DNA of 51,558 nt from Clostridia bacterium (lineage in GTDB: Bacteria; Bacillota; Clostridia; Oscillospirales; Acutalibacteraceae): assembly GCA_017399175.1 (NCBI GenBank), contig JAFQEE010000053.1:1-51558 (forward strand). The letters run 5' to 3'. Every line of letters starts with the position of its first letter. The stretch's first letter is position 1. This document shows, in pieces, positions 44,112 through 51,558 of the stretch. The notes beneath the pieces are model-generated. The model saw nothing but the letters and a program-made list of their open reading frames with translations. It was not told the DNA's origin and did no database searches. The translations under genes were made by a program, and so were the position numbers.

Positions 44112-45326
44112 ATGAAAAATGAATTTTTACCCGTATTTCGTTTTGTAATCTGCAGTGATGCACACATTGAGGGAATTGGTACGCCTGGCTATTACAGACT
44201 TAAAAAAGTAATAGATTATGCTCTTAATTTTGCAATTAAGGATAAAAACTATAATAAGATTGATACCTTCCTTATTGCAGGTGACATTACAAACAAGGGA
44301 AGTAAAGAAGAATTCGATGCATTCAAGGAAATTTATGACTACGGTGCTGAAAAGGGTGCAAAATTCTTGTGTACCGTTGCAAAGGGTCATGACTCAATAA
44401 CAATGGGAAAAAAATCTCTTGAATATTACAAAACTCTTACAAATCAGGAAACGGACTTTCACAGAGTAATCGGCGGGTATCACTTTATCGGTGTTTCAAC
44501 CAGCAGATTAAAAAAGCACTTCAACTCACCATTTCAGAAATTGTGGCTGAAAAAAGAACTTGACAAAGCAGTTGCAGACACACCTAATAAGCCTGTTTTC
44601 CTTATGCACCACGAGCATGTGAAATATACCGTTTACGGCAGTTTCGATGAGGACGGTTGGGGAAAGATTATATTTGCAGATCTGCTGAAAAAATATCCTA
44701 ATGTGGTGGATTTCTCGGGGCATTCCCATTACCCCGTAAATGACCCACGTTCTTTGTGGCAGAAGGAGTACACGGCAATTGGTACAGGCTCACTTAAATA
44801 TGTTGAGCTTACCGTTGACGGCGTACAGAAGGTACATCCTGACTTCTATGATGACTGTGCTAATTTCCTGATAGTTGAAGCCGACAAGGATAACAATATC
44901 CGCATTATTGGTATTGACTGCCTTGCGGAAGAAATTCTTTGCGAATATTATCTCAAAAACCCTGCCAACAAAAGCAACAGAGAATATACTGAGGAAAAAC
45001 AGCGTTCACGCTCACTACCTCCCGTATTTCCTGAAAATGCAGAAGTTACTCTTACAGAACAGGATGGTTTTTATTCGGCAGAGTACCCGAAGGCAAAAAA
45101 CGCTGGAGGGGAACCTATATTTATTTATAGAATTTATGCAGAAAACGAAGAAGGTAAAATTGTTAAAGAAAGAAAAAAAATCCCTACTTACTATCTTTAC
45201 AAGGTAGCTGATAAGTTGACCACAGACATTGGAAGACTTCCGAAGGGAAAATATAAGATAAAAGTTATAGCTGAAACTCCTTACGGTGTACGGTCAGAAT
45301 GTATAGAAAAAACATTAGAAGTATAA
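44112..45326 (+). CDS. Cytosolic metallophosphoesterase with C-terminal extension
   Basis: A 404-residue calcineurin-like enzyme without signal peptide: FVICSDAHIEGI, FLIAGDITNKGS, CTVAKGHDSITMG, VFLMHHEHVKYTV and VDFSGHSHYPVNDP. The expected GNH(D/E) motif reads K-G-H-D, so the metal- or phosphate-contacting Asn is replaced by Gly. Roughly 130 residues after the catalytic core (from about 275) form a beta-rich tail not recognised. ATG chosen because AGAGG lies nine bases before it. In the operon between YhhN and GH125. Substrate unknown. Confidence 0.78.
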   Translation: MKNEFLPVFRFVICSDAHIEGIGTPGYYRLKKVIDYALNFAIKDKNYNKIDTFLIAGDITNKGSKEEFDAFKEIYDYGAEKGAKFLCTVAKGHDSITMGKKSLEYYKTLTNQETDFHRVIGGYHFIGVSTSRLKKHFNSPFQKLWLKKELDKAVADTPNKPVFLMHHEHVKYTVYGSFDEDGWGKIIFADLLKKYPNVVDFSGHSHYPVNDPRSLWQKEYTAIGTGSLKYVELTVDGVQKVHPDFYDDCANFLIVEADKDNNIRIIGIDCLAEEILCEYYLKNPANKSNREYTEEKQRSRSLPPVFPENAEVTLTEQDGFYSAEYPKAKNAGGEPIFIYRIYAENEEGKIVKERKKIPTYYLYKVADKLTTDIGRLPKGKYKIKVIAETPYGVRSECIEKTLEV

Positions 45327-45339
45327 AAGGTGGGAATTT

Positions 45340-46602
45340 ATGAAGCTTTCAGATATTGCTGTTTCTTATGCGGGAAAAATCAGTGATGAAAAAATAAGTA
45401 AGATGTTTGTTCAGTGCTTTATGAGTACCTTTGAAACGACAGTTCAGCTTGAGGATGACGGAAGCTGTTTTGTAATTACGGGCGATATACCCGCTATGTG
45501 GCTTCGTGATTCATCGGCTCAGGTCAATCACTATGTTCCTTTTGCCAAAGACTGTGAAGAAGCATATAAGGTTATAAGAGGTCTTATTCAACGTCAGATG
45601 AACTGCATCCTCAATGATGCTTATGCCAATGCTTTTAACCGTGAAGCAAACGGCCTCGGCCATCAGAAGGATAAAACCGATATGTCACCCTATGTGTGGG
45701 AAAGGAAGTACGAAATCGACTCACTTTGCTATCCTGTTAAGCTCGCTTACCGTTTTTGGAAAGAGGCAAAAACAACCTCACATTTTACCGACGAAACAAG
45801 GAGGGCTTTTTACAGAATAGTTGAGCTCTGGACTCTTGAACAGAACCACCAAAATTCATCATATTATTTCAGTCGCCCTCGTCGACGCAAATCAGATACT
45901 CTTTCTCATAAGGGCAAGGGCGCACCCGTGAAATATACGGGTATGACCTGGTCGGGCTTTAGACCGAGTGATGACAGCTGCATTTACGGCTATCTTGTTC
46001 CTGCTAACATGTTTGCTTATGTAGTGCTTGGCTATATAAGTGAAATTGCCGAAGAGATATATAAGGATGATGAACTTAAGAGCAAGGCTGAAAAGCTTCG
46101 CAGTGAGATACAAGACGGTATTGAAAAATTTGCCATTTTAAAAGATAAAGATGGTAAGAGCTTTTATGCATACGAAACTGACGGCAAAGGTAATTATAAT
46201 CTGATGGATGATGCCAATGTCCCAAGCCTTCTCTCGCTTCCTTATCTTGGCTACTGCTCATCTGACGACGAGCTTTATAAAAATACACGAAGCTTTATTC
46301 TCGGCAAAAGCAACCCGTATTACTATGAGGGTGAAAAAGCAAAAGGGATAGGAAGTCCCCACACACCCAAGGACCACATCTGGCCCATTGCACTTTCTAT
46401 GCAGGGCCTTACAAGCGATGATAAAGATGAAATACTTTCTCTTATCCGCACTCTTGCCGATACCGATGCAGATACAGGTTTTATGCATGAAAGCTTTCAT
46501 AAAAATAATCCGCAAAAATTCACACGTGAGTGGTTTTCCTGGGCGAATACCCTTTTTGCGGAGCTTATAATAAAATACCTTTCCGTGGACGGAAAACTTT
46601 AA
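45340..46602 (+). CDS. GH125 exo-alpha-1,6-mannosidase
   Basis: A 420-residue (alpha/alpha)6 enzyme, close to full GH125 length. Diagnostic: FVITGDIPAMWLRDSSAQ near residue 50 (catalytic acid Asp), GMTWSGFRPSDD near 208, LMDDANVPSLLSLPYLGYC near 290 and REWFSWANTLFAELI near the end. GH125 enzymes remove alpha-1,6-linked mannose by inversion. Cytosolic, so it acts on imported oligomannosides. With GH130 (mannoside phosphorolysis) in the divergent operon, mannose is a clear product of the locus. Confidence 0.92.
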   Translation: MKLSDIAVSYAGKISDEKISKMFVQCFMSTFETTVQLEDDGSCFVITGDIPAMWLRDSSAQVNHYVPFAKDCEEAYKVIRGLIQRQMNCILNDAYANAFNREANGLGHQKDKTDMSPYVWERKYEIDSLCYPVKLAYRFWKEAKTTSHFTDETRRAFYRIVELWTLEQNHQNSSYYFSRPRRRKSDTLSHKGKGAPVKYTGMTWSGFRPSDDSCIYGYLVPANMFAYVVLGYISEIAEEIYKDDELKSKAEKLRSEIQDGIEKFAILKDKDGKSFYAYETDGKGNYNLMDDANVPSLLSLPYLGYCSSDDELYKNTRSFILGKSNPYYYEGEKAKGIGSPHTPKDHIWPIALSMQGLTSDDKDEILSLIRTLADTDADTGFMHESFHKNNPQKFTREWFSWANTLFAELIIKYLSVDGKL

Positions 46603-46623
46603 TAAAAGAATGGAGAAAATCAA

Positions 46624-48084
46624 ATGGGAAAGTTTAAAGACAAACTTCAAAAATTTATGGATAATCCGGATGTAGCCTTTAAAGAGCAGGTCGGATATGT
46701 TTCGGGTGTGTTCGGTAACTGTATGGGTCAGGATTCCGTAAGTACATATACTGACCAGTTTATGTATGACTATATGGGTCTTAAATCGAGCCATATGGTA
46801 GCTATGAAATCAACCACTACAGCTGCAAACATTCTCATTGCACCCATTGTTGGTGCAATGCTTGATAATAACCACTCGGGCAAGGGTAATGCGAAACGCT
46901 TTATGATGGCATCCGCCATTCCTTTTACTCTCGCTTCGGTTCTTCTTTTCGTGGTGCCTTCGGGTTCGCTTATGTTCAATGTAATATGGAGCTTTGTGCT
47001 TTATCTTACCTTTAATATTGCAGATACCTTTTATGATGTAGCGCTATCAACCCTTTCAGTACGAATGACACCCAACGCTAAGTCAAGAAAGAACTTTTAC
47101 ACAGTAGCCCAGGTTGCTTCAACTCTGGGCTCAATGTTCCCGGGTTGGCTCGTACCTATTATTATCGAAGCCCGCGACGGCGATTATAATTCAGAAAAAT
47201 GGGCGTTTTTCTCTGTCGCACTTCTTTTTGGTTTTCTGGGCCTTTTTTCAATGCTTGTGCCTTGTATGACACTTAAGGAACGAAATATCGTTCTTCCTCC
47301 TAGGGAAGATAAAAAGATAAAAATCGATTATAAGCTCATTCTTCTTAACAGACCTCTTCTGCTGCTGTGTTTAGCTAACTGCATTGAATCTATAAGAAGG
47401 GTATGCTATAACTCACTTCCATTCTTCTATAAGCAGACACTTAATAAATACGGTATGAAGACTTATGTGGAAATGGGCAGTACAGCTCTTTCCTATACAG
47501 GCCTTTTCTCCGTGCCTTTCATCGGCAAGAAGCTTTCTTCAAGAGATATCGTCGTAGCAGGCTATATGCATACTGCTATTTGTTACATACTTCTTGCCAT
47601 TTTGGGCTATAAAAATCTCTGGATAGTAGGTATACTTATCGCTCTTGGCGGTCTTCCTAATGCAGGTATGAGTGCCGCAAAAAGAGTTTTACTTGCCGAC
47701 TCCACAGACTACATGGAATGGAAAAGCTATCAGAAATACGGTGTGGCACAGCGTAATGAGGGTATGGTTTTCGCCTTCAGTACTATGATGTCAAGAATTG
47801 CTGACCTCTGGAAGGAACTTCTTGTAAACGGTGGTCTTGCCCTTATCGGCTATCAGAGTGCACAGATGATTGACGGACAGATGGTTGAAGCTGTACAGAC
47901 ACCCGAAACCCTCCACGGCATTTTCCTTCTTGTTGCAATACCCGGTATTATAGGCAATCTTATTCCAGGTATCATTATGATGTTTGATAACTTTACAGGT
48001 AAACGTAAGGAAAAAATTATGGCAGAGCTTGAGGTTATCAGAGCCGAAGCAAAGGCAAAACTTGAAACAGCAGAGGAAATCTAA
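46624..48084 (+). CDS. GPH-family sugar:cation symporter (MFS)
   Basis: A 486-residue protein with about twelve hydrophobic segments and a highly charged C-terminal tail (KRKEKIMAELEVIRAEAKAK). It is a paralogue of the transporter at 16826, with the same cytoplasmic N-terminus style. Likely brings the glycan of this operon into the cell. Its stop TAA overlaps the next gene's ATG by one base (TAATG). GGAG ribosome site after GH125. Confidence 0.85.
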   Translation: MGKFKDKLQKFMDNPDVAFKEQVGYVSGVFGNCMGQDSVSTYTDQFMYDYMGLKSSHMVAMKSTTTAANILIAPIVGAMLDNNHSGKGNAKRFMMASAIPFTLASVLLFVVPSGSLMFNVIWSFVLYLTFNIADTFYDVALSTLSVRMTPNAKSRKNFYTVAQVASTLGSMFPGWLVPIIIEARDGDYNSEKWAFFSVALLFGFLGLFSMLVPCMTLKERNIVLPPREDKKIKIDYKLILLNRPLLLLCLANCIESIRRVCYNSLPFFYKQTLNKYGMKTYVEMGSTALSYTGLFSVPFIGKKLSSRDIVVAGYMHTAICYILLAILGYKNLWIVGILIALGGLPNAGMSAAKRVLLADSTDYMEWKSYQKYGVAQRNEGMVFAFSTMMSRIADLWKELLVNGGLALIGYQSAQMIDGQMVEAVQTPETLHGIFLLVAIPGIIGNLIPGIIMMFDNFTGKRKEKIMAELEVIRAEAKAKLETAEEI

Positions 48085-49115
48085 TGAAAGCAACAAAAGA
48101 AAGCAAAAACAAAAAGGTTTCTCTAATTTTAAAAATTGTCAAAGTTGTATCAATATGTTTATTGATAACATGCGTGCTTGTTCTGGGACTATACAAGCTT
48201 GTGACTTATCAGTGGCAGGATGAGCCCAAGGAATACCCTGCAGCAAACCAGTACATCACAAAGCTCAGTGACACTATGGTTTCAGCCCACCGCGCAGGCA
48301 AAAGCCTTTTCCCTCAGGGAACAATGATGGCTTTTGAGGGGTGCGTAAATTCCAAGGAGTTTGAAACTGATATTTTTGAATTCGATGTGCACATAACTGC
48401 TGACGAAAAGTTAATAATTCTTCACGACGATACACTTGACGAAGTAAGCAATGCTATAGAGCATTTCGGTAAAACCGAAAATTATGCAGAAAATTATACT
48501 TATGAAGAAATTCGTGAACTTAACCTCGGGGAATATTTTAAAAATAAAGATGGTGAAACTCCCTACAAGGGACTGCGAGGCGAAAATATACCGGATAATT
48601 TGAGAGTATTAACTGTAACGGATGCTTTAACATATCTTGAAAAAAGTGGCGGATATTATTACAGTATAGAAATCAAAAACAGCGGTGAGCTTGGGTTAAA
48701 GGCAGCAGATATTCTCTATGATACTTTAACTGATATGAAGCTGCTTGACAGAGTGATTATTGCCTCCTTTGACAAGGAAATTCTTTTATATCTTGATGAG
48801 AACTATCCCGACTTAACCCGTATTGCCTATAATGTGGAAGCTGCAGGGCTGTTCTTTGATGCTCTTCTTGACATTGACAGACCTGACGGCTATTATAAAT
48901 TTGATGTTTTGCAGGTGCCGCCCGACAGATATATTGTAAATATGGGCACATCAAAGCTTGTAAATTATGCTCACAAAAATAATATCGCAATTCAGTATTG
49001 GACAATCAACGACCCTGAGAAAATGATATTTTTACAAAGCATAGGTGCCGACGGTATTATTACTGATAATCCTGATGTTGCCTACGAAGTGCTCAATTCT
49101 CAAAATAAGGAATAA
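48084..49115 (+). CDS. Membrane-anchored glycerophosphodiester phosphodiesterase family protein
   Basis: A 343-residue GDPD-fold protein with a basic N-terminus and one membrane anchor (about residues 16-35), so the enzyme is probably outside. SAHRAGKSLFPQGTMMAF near residue 66 and FDVHITADEKLIILHDDTLD near 105 carry the first-His and Asp-His parts of the active site. Odd: the usual P-E-N-T turn is P-Q-G-T, so the metal-binding Glu is Gln. It may bind a different metal set, have altered activity, or be inactive. Family members hydrolyse glycerophosphodiesters or lipoteichoic-type polymers. Confidence 0.8.
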   Translation: MKATKESKNKKVSLILKIVKVVSICLLITCVLVLGLYKLVTYQWQDEPKEYPAANQYITKLSDTMVSAHRAGKSLFPQGTMMAFEGCVNSKEFETDIFEFDVHITADEKLIILHDDTLDEVSNAIEHFGKTENYAENYTYEEIRELNLGEYFKNKDGETPYKGLRGENIPDNLRVLTVTDALTYLEKSGGYYYSIEIKNSGELGLKAADILYDTLTDMKLLDRVIIASFDKEILLYLDENYPDLTRIAYNVEAAGLFFDALLDIDRPDGYYKFDVLQVPPDRYIVNMGTSKLVNYAHKNNIAIQYWTINDPEKMIFLQSIGADGIITDNPDVAYEVLNSQNKE

Positions 49116-49197
49116 AAAGTGTGTGGCATAAAATTAAGGTAAACGTCAAAGCTCAGCTTGAAGAAACAATATAAATATAAAGGAGAACTATACAGAT

Positions 49198-50880
49198 ATG
49201 ATTCCTTGCAAATGGGGTCAAGGACAGTTATTTGCTTTTTCTGCCCTTGACGGAGACTCTTATTTTACCGATGATTTTACAGGCTATCTTTCAGGTGATA
49301 AAATCGGTGTTATATTTCAGACTCAATGTCGCAGAACTCTTTTCTTCGGCAATATGAACAAATATATTTTACCTGAGATTAAATGTGTTTCTTCGGATAT
49401 GATTATATTGAAAACTCTTTTAGGCAATCTCAGTATAGCGTTTGCCGAAAGACATCTTGTTGTAGGAGAATATGCAGATAGGCTCGGTGTATTTGTAAGC
49501 ACTGATGGTGAATGTGAAATTACCAAAAACGGCGATATAGAAATACATAATACCAAAGATGGTGAGTATACGGCTTTATTCAGACAAAAGAGTAAGTTTG
49601 CTTTTGCTTACGGAAAGAGTTTTGATGAAGTGATTGCTCTTTGTGAAAAAGGAATCACTATAGATGTTGAAAAAATTAAAGCGGAGAAGAAAAAGACCTT
49701 TGATAATGAACTTCCAAAAGATAACAAATACGCATCTTTATATGCCAAGTGCATAAGTGTAATGAAAAGTCAGCTTTATTCTCCTGAGGGCATTATTAAA
49801 AGAATATGGTCAACACCCGACCGTCTGCCTCACAGAAATATGTGGTTGTGGGATTCAGTGTTCCATGCTATCGGTCACAGACACCTTGATGTGGAAATTG
49901 CACAGAATCTAATTCTTGCACTTTTTGATGTTCAGCGGGAAGACGGGTTCATACCTCATATGGCAAGACCTGACTATATTTCTGATATAACTCAGCCTCC
50001 TGTTATCGGTTGGGGTGCATGGCTTGTCTATGAAAAAAACAACGATAAAGAGTTTCTTAAAACGGTGCTGAAAAAGAATAAAGCCTTTCTTCTCTGGTGT
50101 CAAAGTAACAGAAGAAAAAGTGAAAATGAACTTTATTCTTGGCATACAAACCCTGAACTGAATAATCGTTGTGACGAATCAGGTATGGATAATTCACCAA
50201 GGTTTGATACAAAAAGTGACCTTTATGCCATTGATTTTTCTTGCTATTTAGCAAATGAAACACGCTGTATGAAAAAGATTGCCGATGAACTCGGTGACAA
50301 AGAAAATGCTGACTTTTTCGATAAGTGGTACAAAAAAATAAAAGACGACATAAATAAAACACTTTGGTGCGAAGAAGATGGCTTTTATTACGATTATGAT
50401 ATACCTAATAATTGCTTTAATAAGATACAGTCCGTTGCATCATTTTTGCCTATTTTTGCAGGCGTGTGTGATGATGGCCGATGCAGTAAACTTATTTCAC
50501 ACCTTGAAAATCCCAATGAATTCGGTACAGAAATTCCCATACCAACTATATCGAAAAAAGACAATACATTCGGCTCAGATATGTGGAGAGGTCCCGTTTG
50601 GATTAACTATAACTATATGATTTCAAAGGGGCTTTCCGAATACGGATACGATGATATGGCAACAAAAATCAAAGAAAAAACTCTTGATATTATTAACGAG
50701 TGGTATAACCGTACAGGTACGGTTTATGAGTTTTATGACAGTGAAAACCAAACACCTCCTTTCTGCTTTAACAGAAAAGGCACAGTAGTTGAGCCATATG
50801 ATTTCAGGGTGAAATACCAGACAATTCGAGATTACGGATGGAGTATTACACTTGCATTTGATATGCTGAATAAAGAATAA
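49198..50880 (+). CDS. GH63-like glycosidase
   Basis: A 560-residue cytosolic protein. The N-terminal 180 residues are beta-rich; the rest is an (alpha/alpha)6 barrel with PHRNMWLWDSVFHAIGHRHL near residue 215, DGFIPHMARPDYISDIT near 245, SGMDNSPRFDTKSDLYAID near 330 and a late DMWRGPVWINYNYM near 460. These match MGH1/GH63-type glycosidases that hydrolyse alpha-glucosides, mannosylglycerate or related linkages. Last gene of the operon. AAAGGAG ribosome site. The substrate cannot be fixed; alpha-linked glucose or mannose capping is likely. Confidence 0.75.
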   Translation: MIPCKWGQGQLFAFSALDGDSYFTDDFTGYLSGDKIGVIFQTQCRRTLFFGNMNKYILPEIKCVSSDMIILKTLLGNLSIAFAERHLVVGEYADRLGVFVSTDGECEITKNGDIEIHNTKDGEYTALFRQKSKFAFAYGKSFDEVIALCEKGITIDVEKIKAEKKKTFDNELPKDNKYASLYAKCISVMKSQLYSPEGIIKRIWSTPDRLPHRNMWLWDSVFHAIGHRHLDVEIAQNLILALFDVQREDGFIPHMARPDYISDITQPPVIGWGAWLVYEKNNDKEFLKTVLKKNKAFLLWCQSNRRKSENELYSWHTNPELNNRCDESGMDNSPRFDTKSDLYAIDFSCYLANETRCMKKIADELGDKENADFFDKWYKKIKDDINKTLWCEEDGFYYDYDIPNNCFNKIQSVASFLPIFAGVCDDGRCSKLISHLENPNEFGTEIPIPTISKKDNTFGSDMWRGPVWINYNYMISKGLSEYGYDDMATKIKEKTLDIINEWYNRTGTVYEFYDSENQTPPFCFNRKGTVVEPYDFRVKYQTIRDYGWSITLAFDMLNKE

Positions 50881-50891
50881 TTCCTTATACT

Positions 50892-51040
50892 GCATATCAG
50901 TAATTTAACTATAGGTGAGATAGAATTCTAACTAATCAACTTAATAACATATAAAAAGCGTTGCAAAAGGGGAGTAACATTTCCAAATGCAACGCTTGTG
51001 CTTTCTAAATGGCTTAAATGCTATATAAAACAACGATACC
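50892..51040 (+). repeat. Dispersed intergenic repeat, copy 7
   Basis: Left module (50892-50956, shorter by several bases), AGCGTTGCA hairpin (50954-50998) and AAATGGCTTAAATGCTATA tail ending at ACGATACCA. It begins 12 bases after the GH63-like stop and runs directly into the recombinase remnant, so the second hairpin of the full copies has been lost at the join. Confidence 0.85.
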
Positions 51041-51049
51041 ATTTCATGT

Positions 51050-51180
51050 AACTTGATAAGCTTGAATTACAGTTCAATCCGGCACTATGGCACACCACCG
51101 TTGACCACGTAACCGTGTATGCAGATGAACGGTTACTTTTTCATTTCAAGAATGGTAGTGAGGTTGAGGTGAGACTTTAA
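51050..51180 (+). pseudogene. C-terminal remnant of a serine recombinase
   Basis: The last 43 codons of a large serine recombinase (LDKLELQFNPALWHTTVDH, ending SEVEVRL and TAA), 93% identical in DNA over the block to the intact gene's end at 28624-28830. Most changes are silent, so it descends from a related recombinase under selection rather than from recent duplication. Everything before LDKLELQ is missing and replaced by a repeat copy. Confidence 0.85.
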
Positions 51181-51220
51181 AAATGTATATTTTATATGAA
51201 AGGCAGCAGTGTGAAAACTG

Positions 51221-51248
51221 TTGCTTTTTGTTGTGTGGGTGGTATAAT
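51221..51248 (+). promoter_or_regulatory. Cassette promoter, copy C
   Basis: TTGCTT (51221-51226), 16-base spacer, TATAAT (51243-51248). Overlaps a terminator hairpin (51199-51229) as in the intact copy and drives the zinc-ribbon gene. Confidence 0.8.
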
Positions 51249-51272
51249 ATTTATAGGAAGTTGGTGAGCGTT

Positions 51273-51558
51273 ATGGCTGAAAAGAAAGAAAAAAGATATG
51301 TGAGCGATAATGCTCAACTTATGGCTGAATGGAATTGGGAAAAGAATAACGAATTAGGGATTGACCCTAAAACATTAACTCTTGGTAGCGATAAAAAAGC
51401 ATGGTGGGTTTGTAACGAAGGACACGAATGGCAAGCATCGATAGGGCATAGAAGTCGTGGCCGTGGATGTCCTTATTGTGCAGGTCAAAAAGTTTTAAAA
51501 GGCAAAAATGATTTGCAAACGGTTAATCCAACTTTAGCTAAAGAATGGAATTATGAAA
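51273..51558 (+). CDS. DUF4379-type zinc-ribbon repeat protein (incomplete)
   Basis: Ninety-five codons to the window end. The repeat pattern LMAEWNWEKN, then DKKAWWVCNEGHEWQASIGH and RGRGCPYCAGQK, with the next repeat beginning at LAKEWNYEK, is typical of DUF4379 treble-clef zinc repeats. Cys/His pairs (C..GHEW...CPYC) are in place. Some relatives carry a nuclease-like C-terminal domain; whether this one does is outside the window. It starts with ATG behind TTGGTGAG and lies directly after the cassette promoter. Confidence 0.8.
   Translation, partial: MAEKKEKRYVSDNAQLMAEWNWEKNNELGIDPKTLTLGSDKKAWWVCNEGHEWQASIGHRSRGRGCPYCAGQKVLKGKNDLQTVNPTLAKEWNYE

Noticed and set aside
46258-46794. Minus-strand frame opposite GH125 and the symporter start
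   Set aside because: Composition typical of antisense shadow; both plus-strand genes are certain.
7601-51040. CRISPR-like array from the repeat family
   Set aside because: Copies are thousands of bases apart and differ in length; no regular spacers.

Overview
The window looks like a chromosomal piece of a low-GC Gram-positive gut or rumen Clostridia-type bacterium. The reasons are AT-rich DNA, AGGAGG-like ribosome sites, sigma-A type promoters, GPH-family sugar symporters, cytosolic glycosidases and a clostridial large serine recombinase. There is no rRNA, tRNA or CRISPR array. Species and lineage cannot be fixed from sequence reading alone.

Layout. (1) 1-6.6 kb, minus strand: a sulfatase, xylose isomerase, xylulokinase and membrane-anchored heparinase II/III-like lyase operon with a clear promoter. 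(2) 6.6-7.9 kb: a single alpha/beta-hydrolase gene flanked by repeats. (3) 8.1-22.5 kb, plus strand: a rhamnose-centred glycan operon (rhaA, rhaD, GH37-like, a broken metallophosphoesterase, GH106-like, EEP phosphatase, GPH transporter, beta-helix protein, GH13, anchored metallophosphoesterase). (4) 22.6-33.5 kb: an accessory island with an inositol-monophosphatase family gene, a gamma-glutamylcyclotransferase/amidoligase pair, a candidate structured ncRNA, four unknown phage-like small genes, a large serine recombinase, an HNH/DUF2971 pair, and a Ser/Thr kinase/DUF4238 pair. (5) 33.5-50.9 kb: a second glycan locus. An AraC regulator with a GH106-like enzyme, an isomerase-dehydrogenase fusion, a Gfo/Idh enzyme and a GH130 phosphorylase face away from an anchored metallophosphoesterase, GH4 (CHEV motif), YhhN, metallophosphoesterase, GH125, GPH transporter, GDPD and GH63-like enzyme. 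(6) 51.0 kb to the end: a recombinase tail remnant, then the start of a zinc-ribbon gene.

How it fits together. The two glycan loci import small glycans through GPH symporters and process them with cytosolic glycosidases. Anchored phosphoesterases and a lyase act outside the membrane. Rhamnose, galacturonate (CHEV motif), alpha-mannose (GH125, GH130) and xylose are the inferred sugars. Seven phosphoesterase-family genes suggest phosphorylated or lipid-linked glycans.

The most unusual non-coding structure is a family of intergenic repeats (hairpin with AGCGTTGCA arms, AAATGGCTTAAATG tail) lying at the joints between functional modules. With it goes an almost identical promoter block, found once behind an intact recombinase, once behind a 130-bp recombinase remnant and once alone, each time driving a different cargo gene. 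The best candidates for undescribed biology are these promoter-cargo-repeat cassettes, the roughly 137-nt RNA with a perfect 50-bp palindrome next to the amidoligase genes, and the kinase/DUF4238 and HNH/DUF2971 pairs. A 42-nt sequence shared by two promoters of the second glycan locus is a likely AraC operator.
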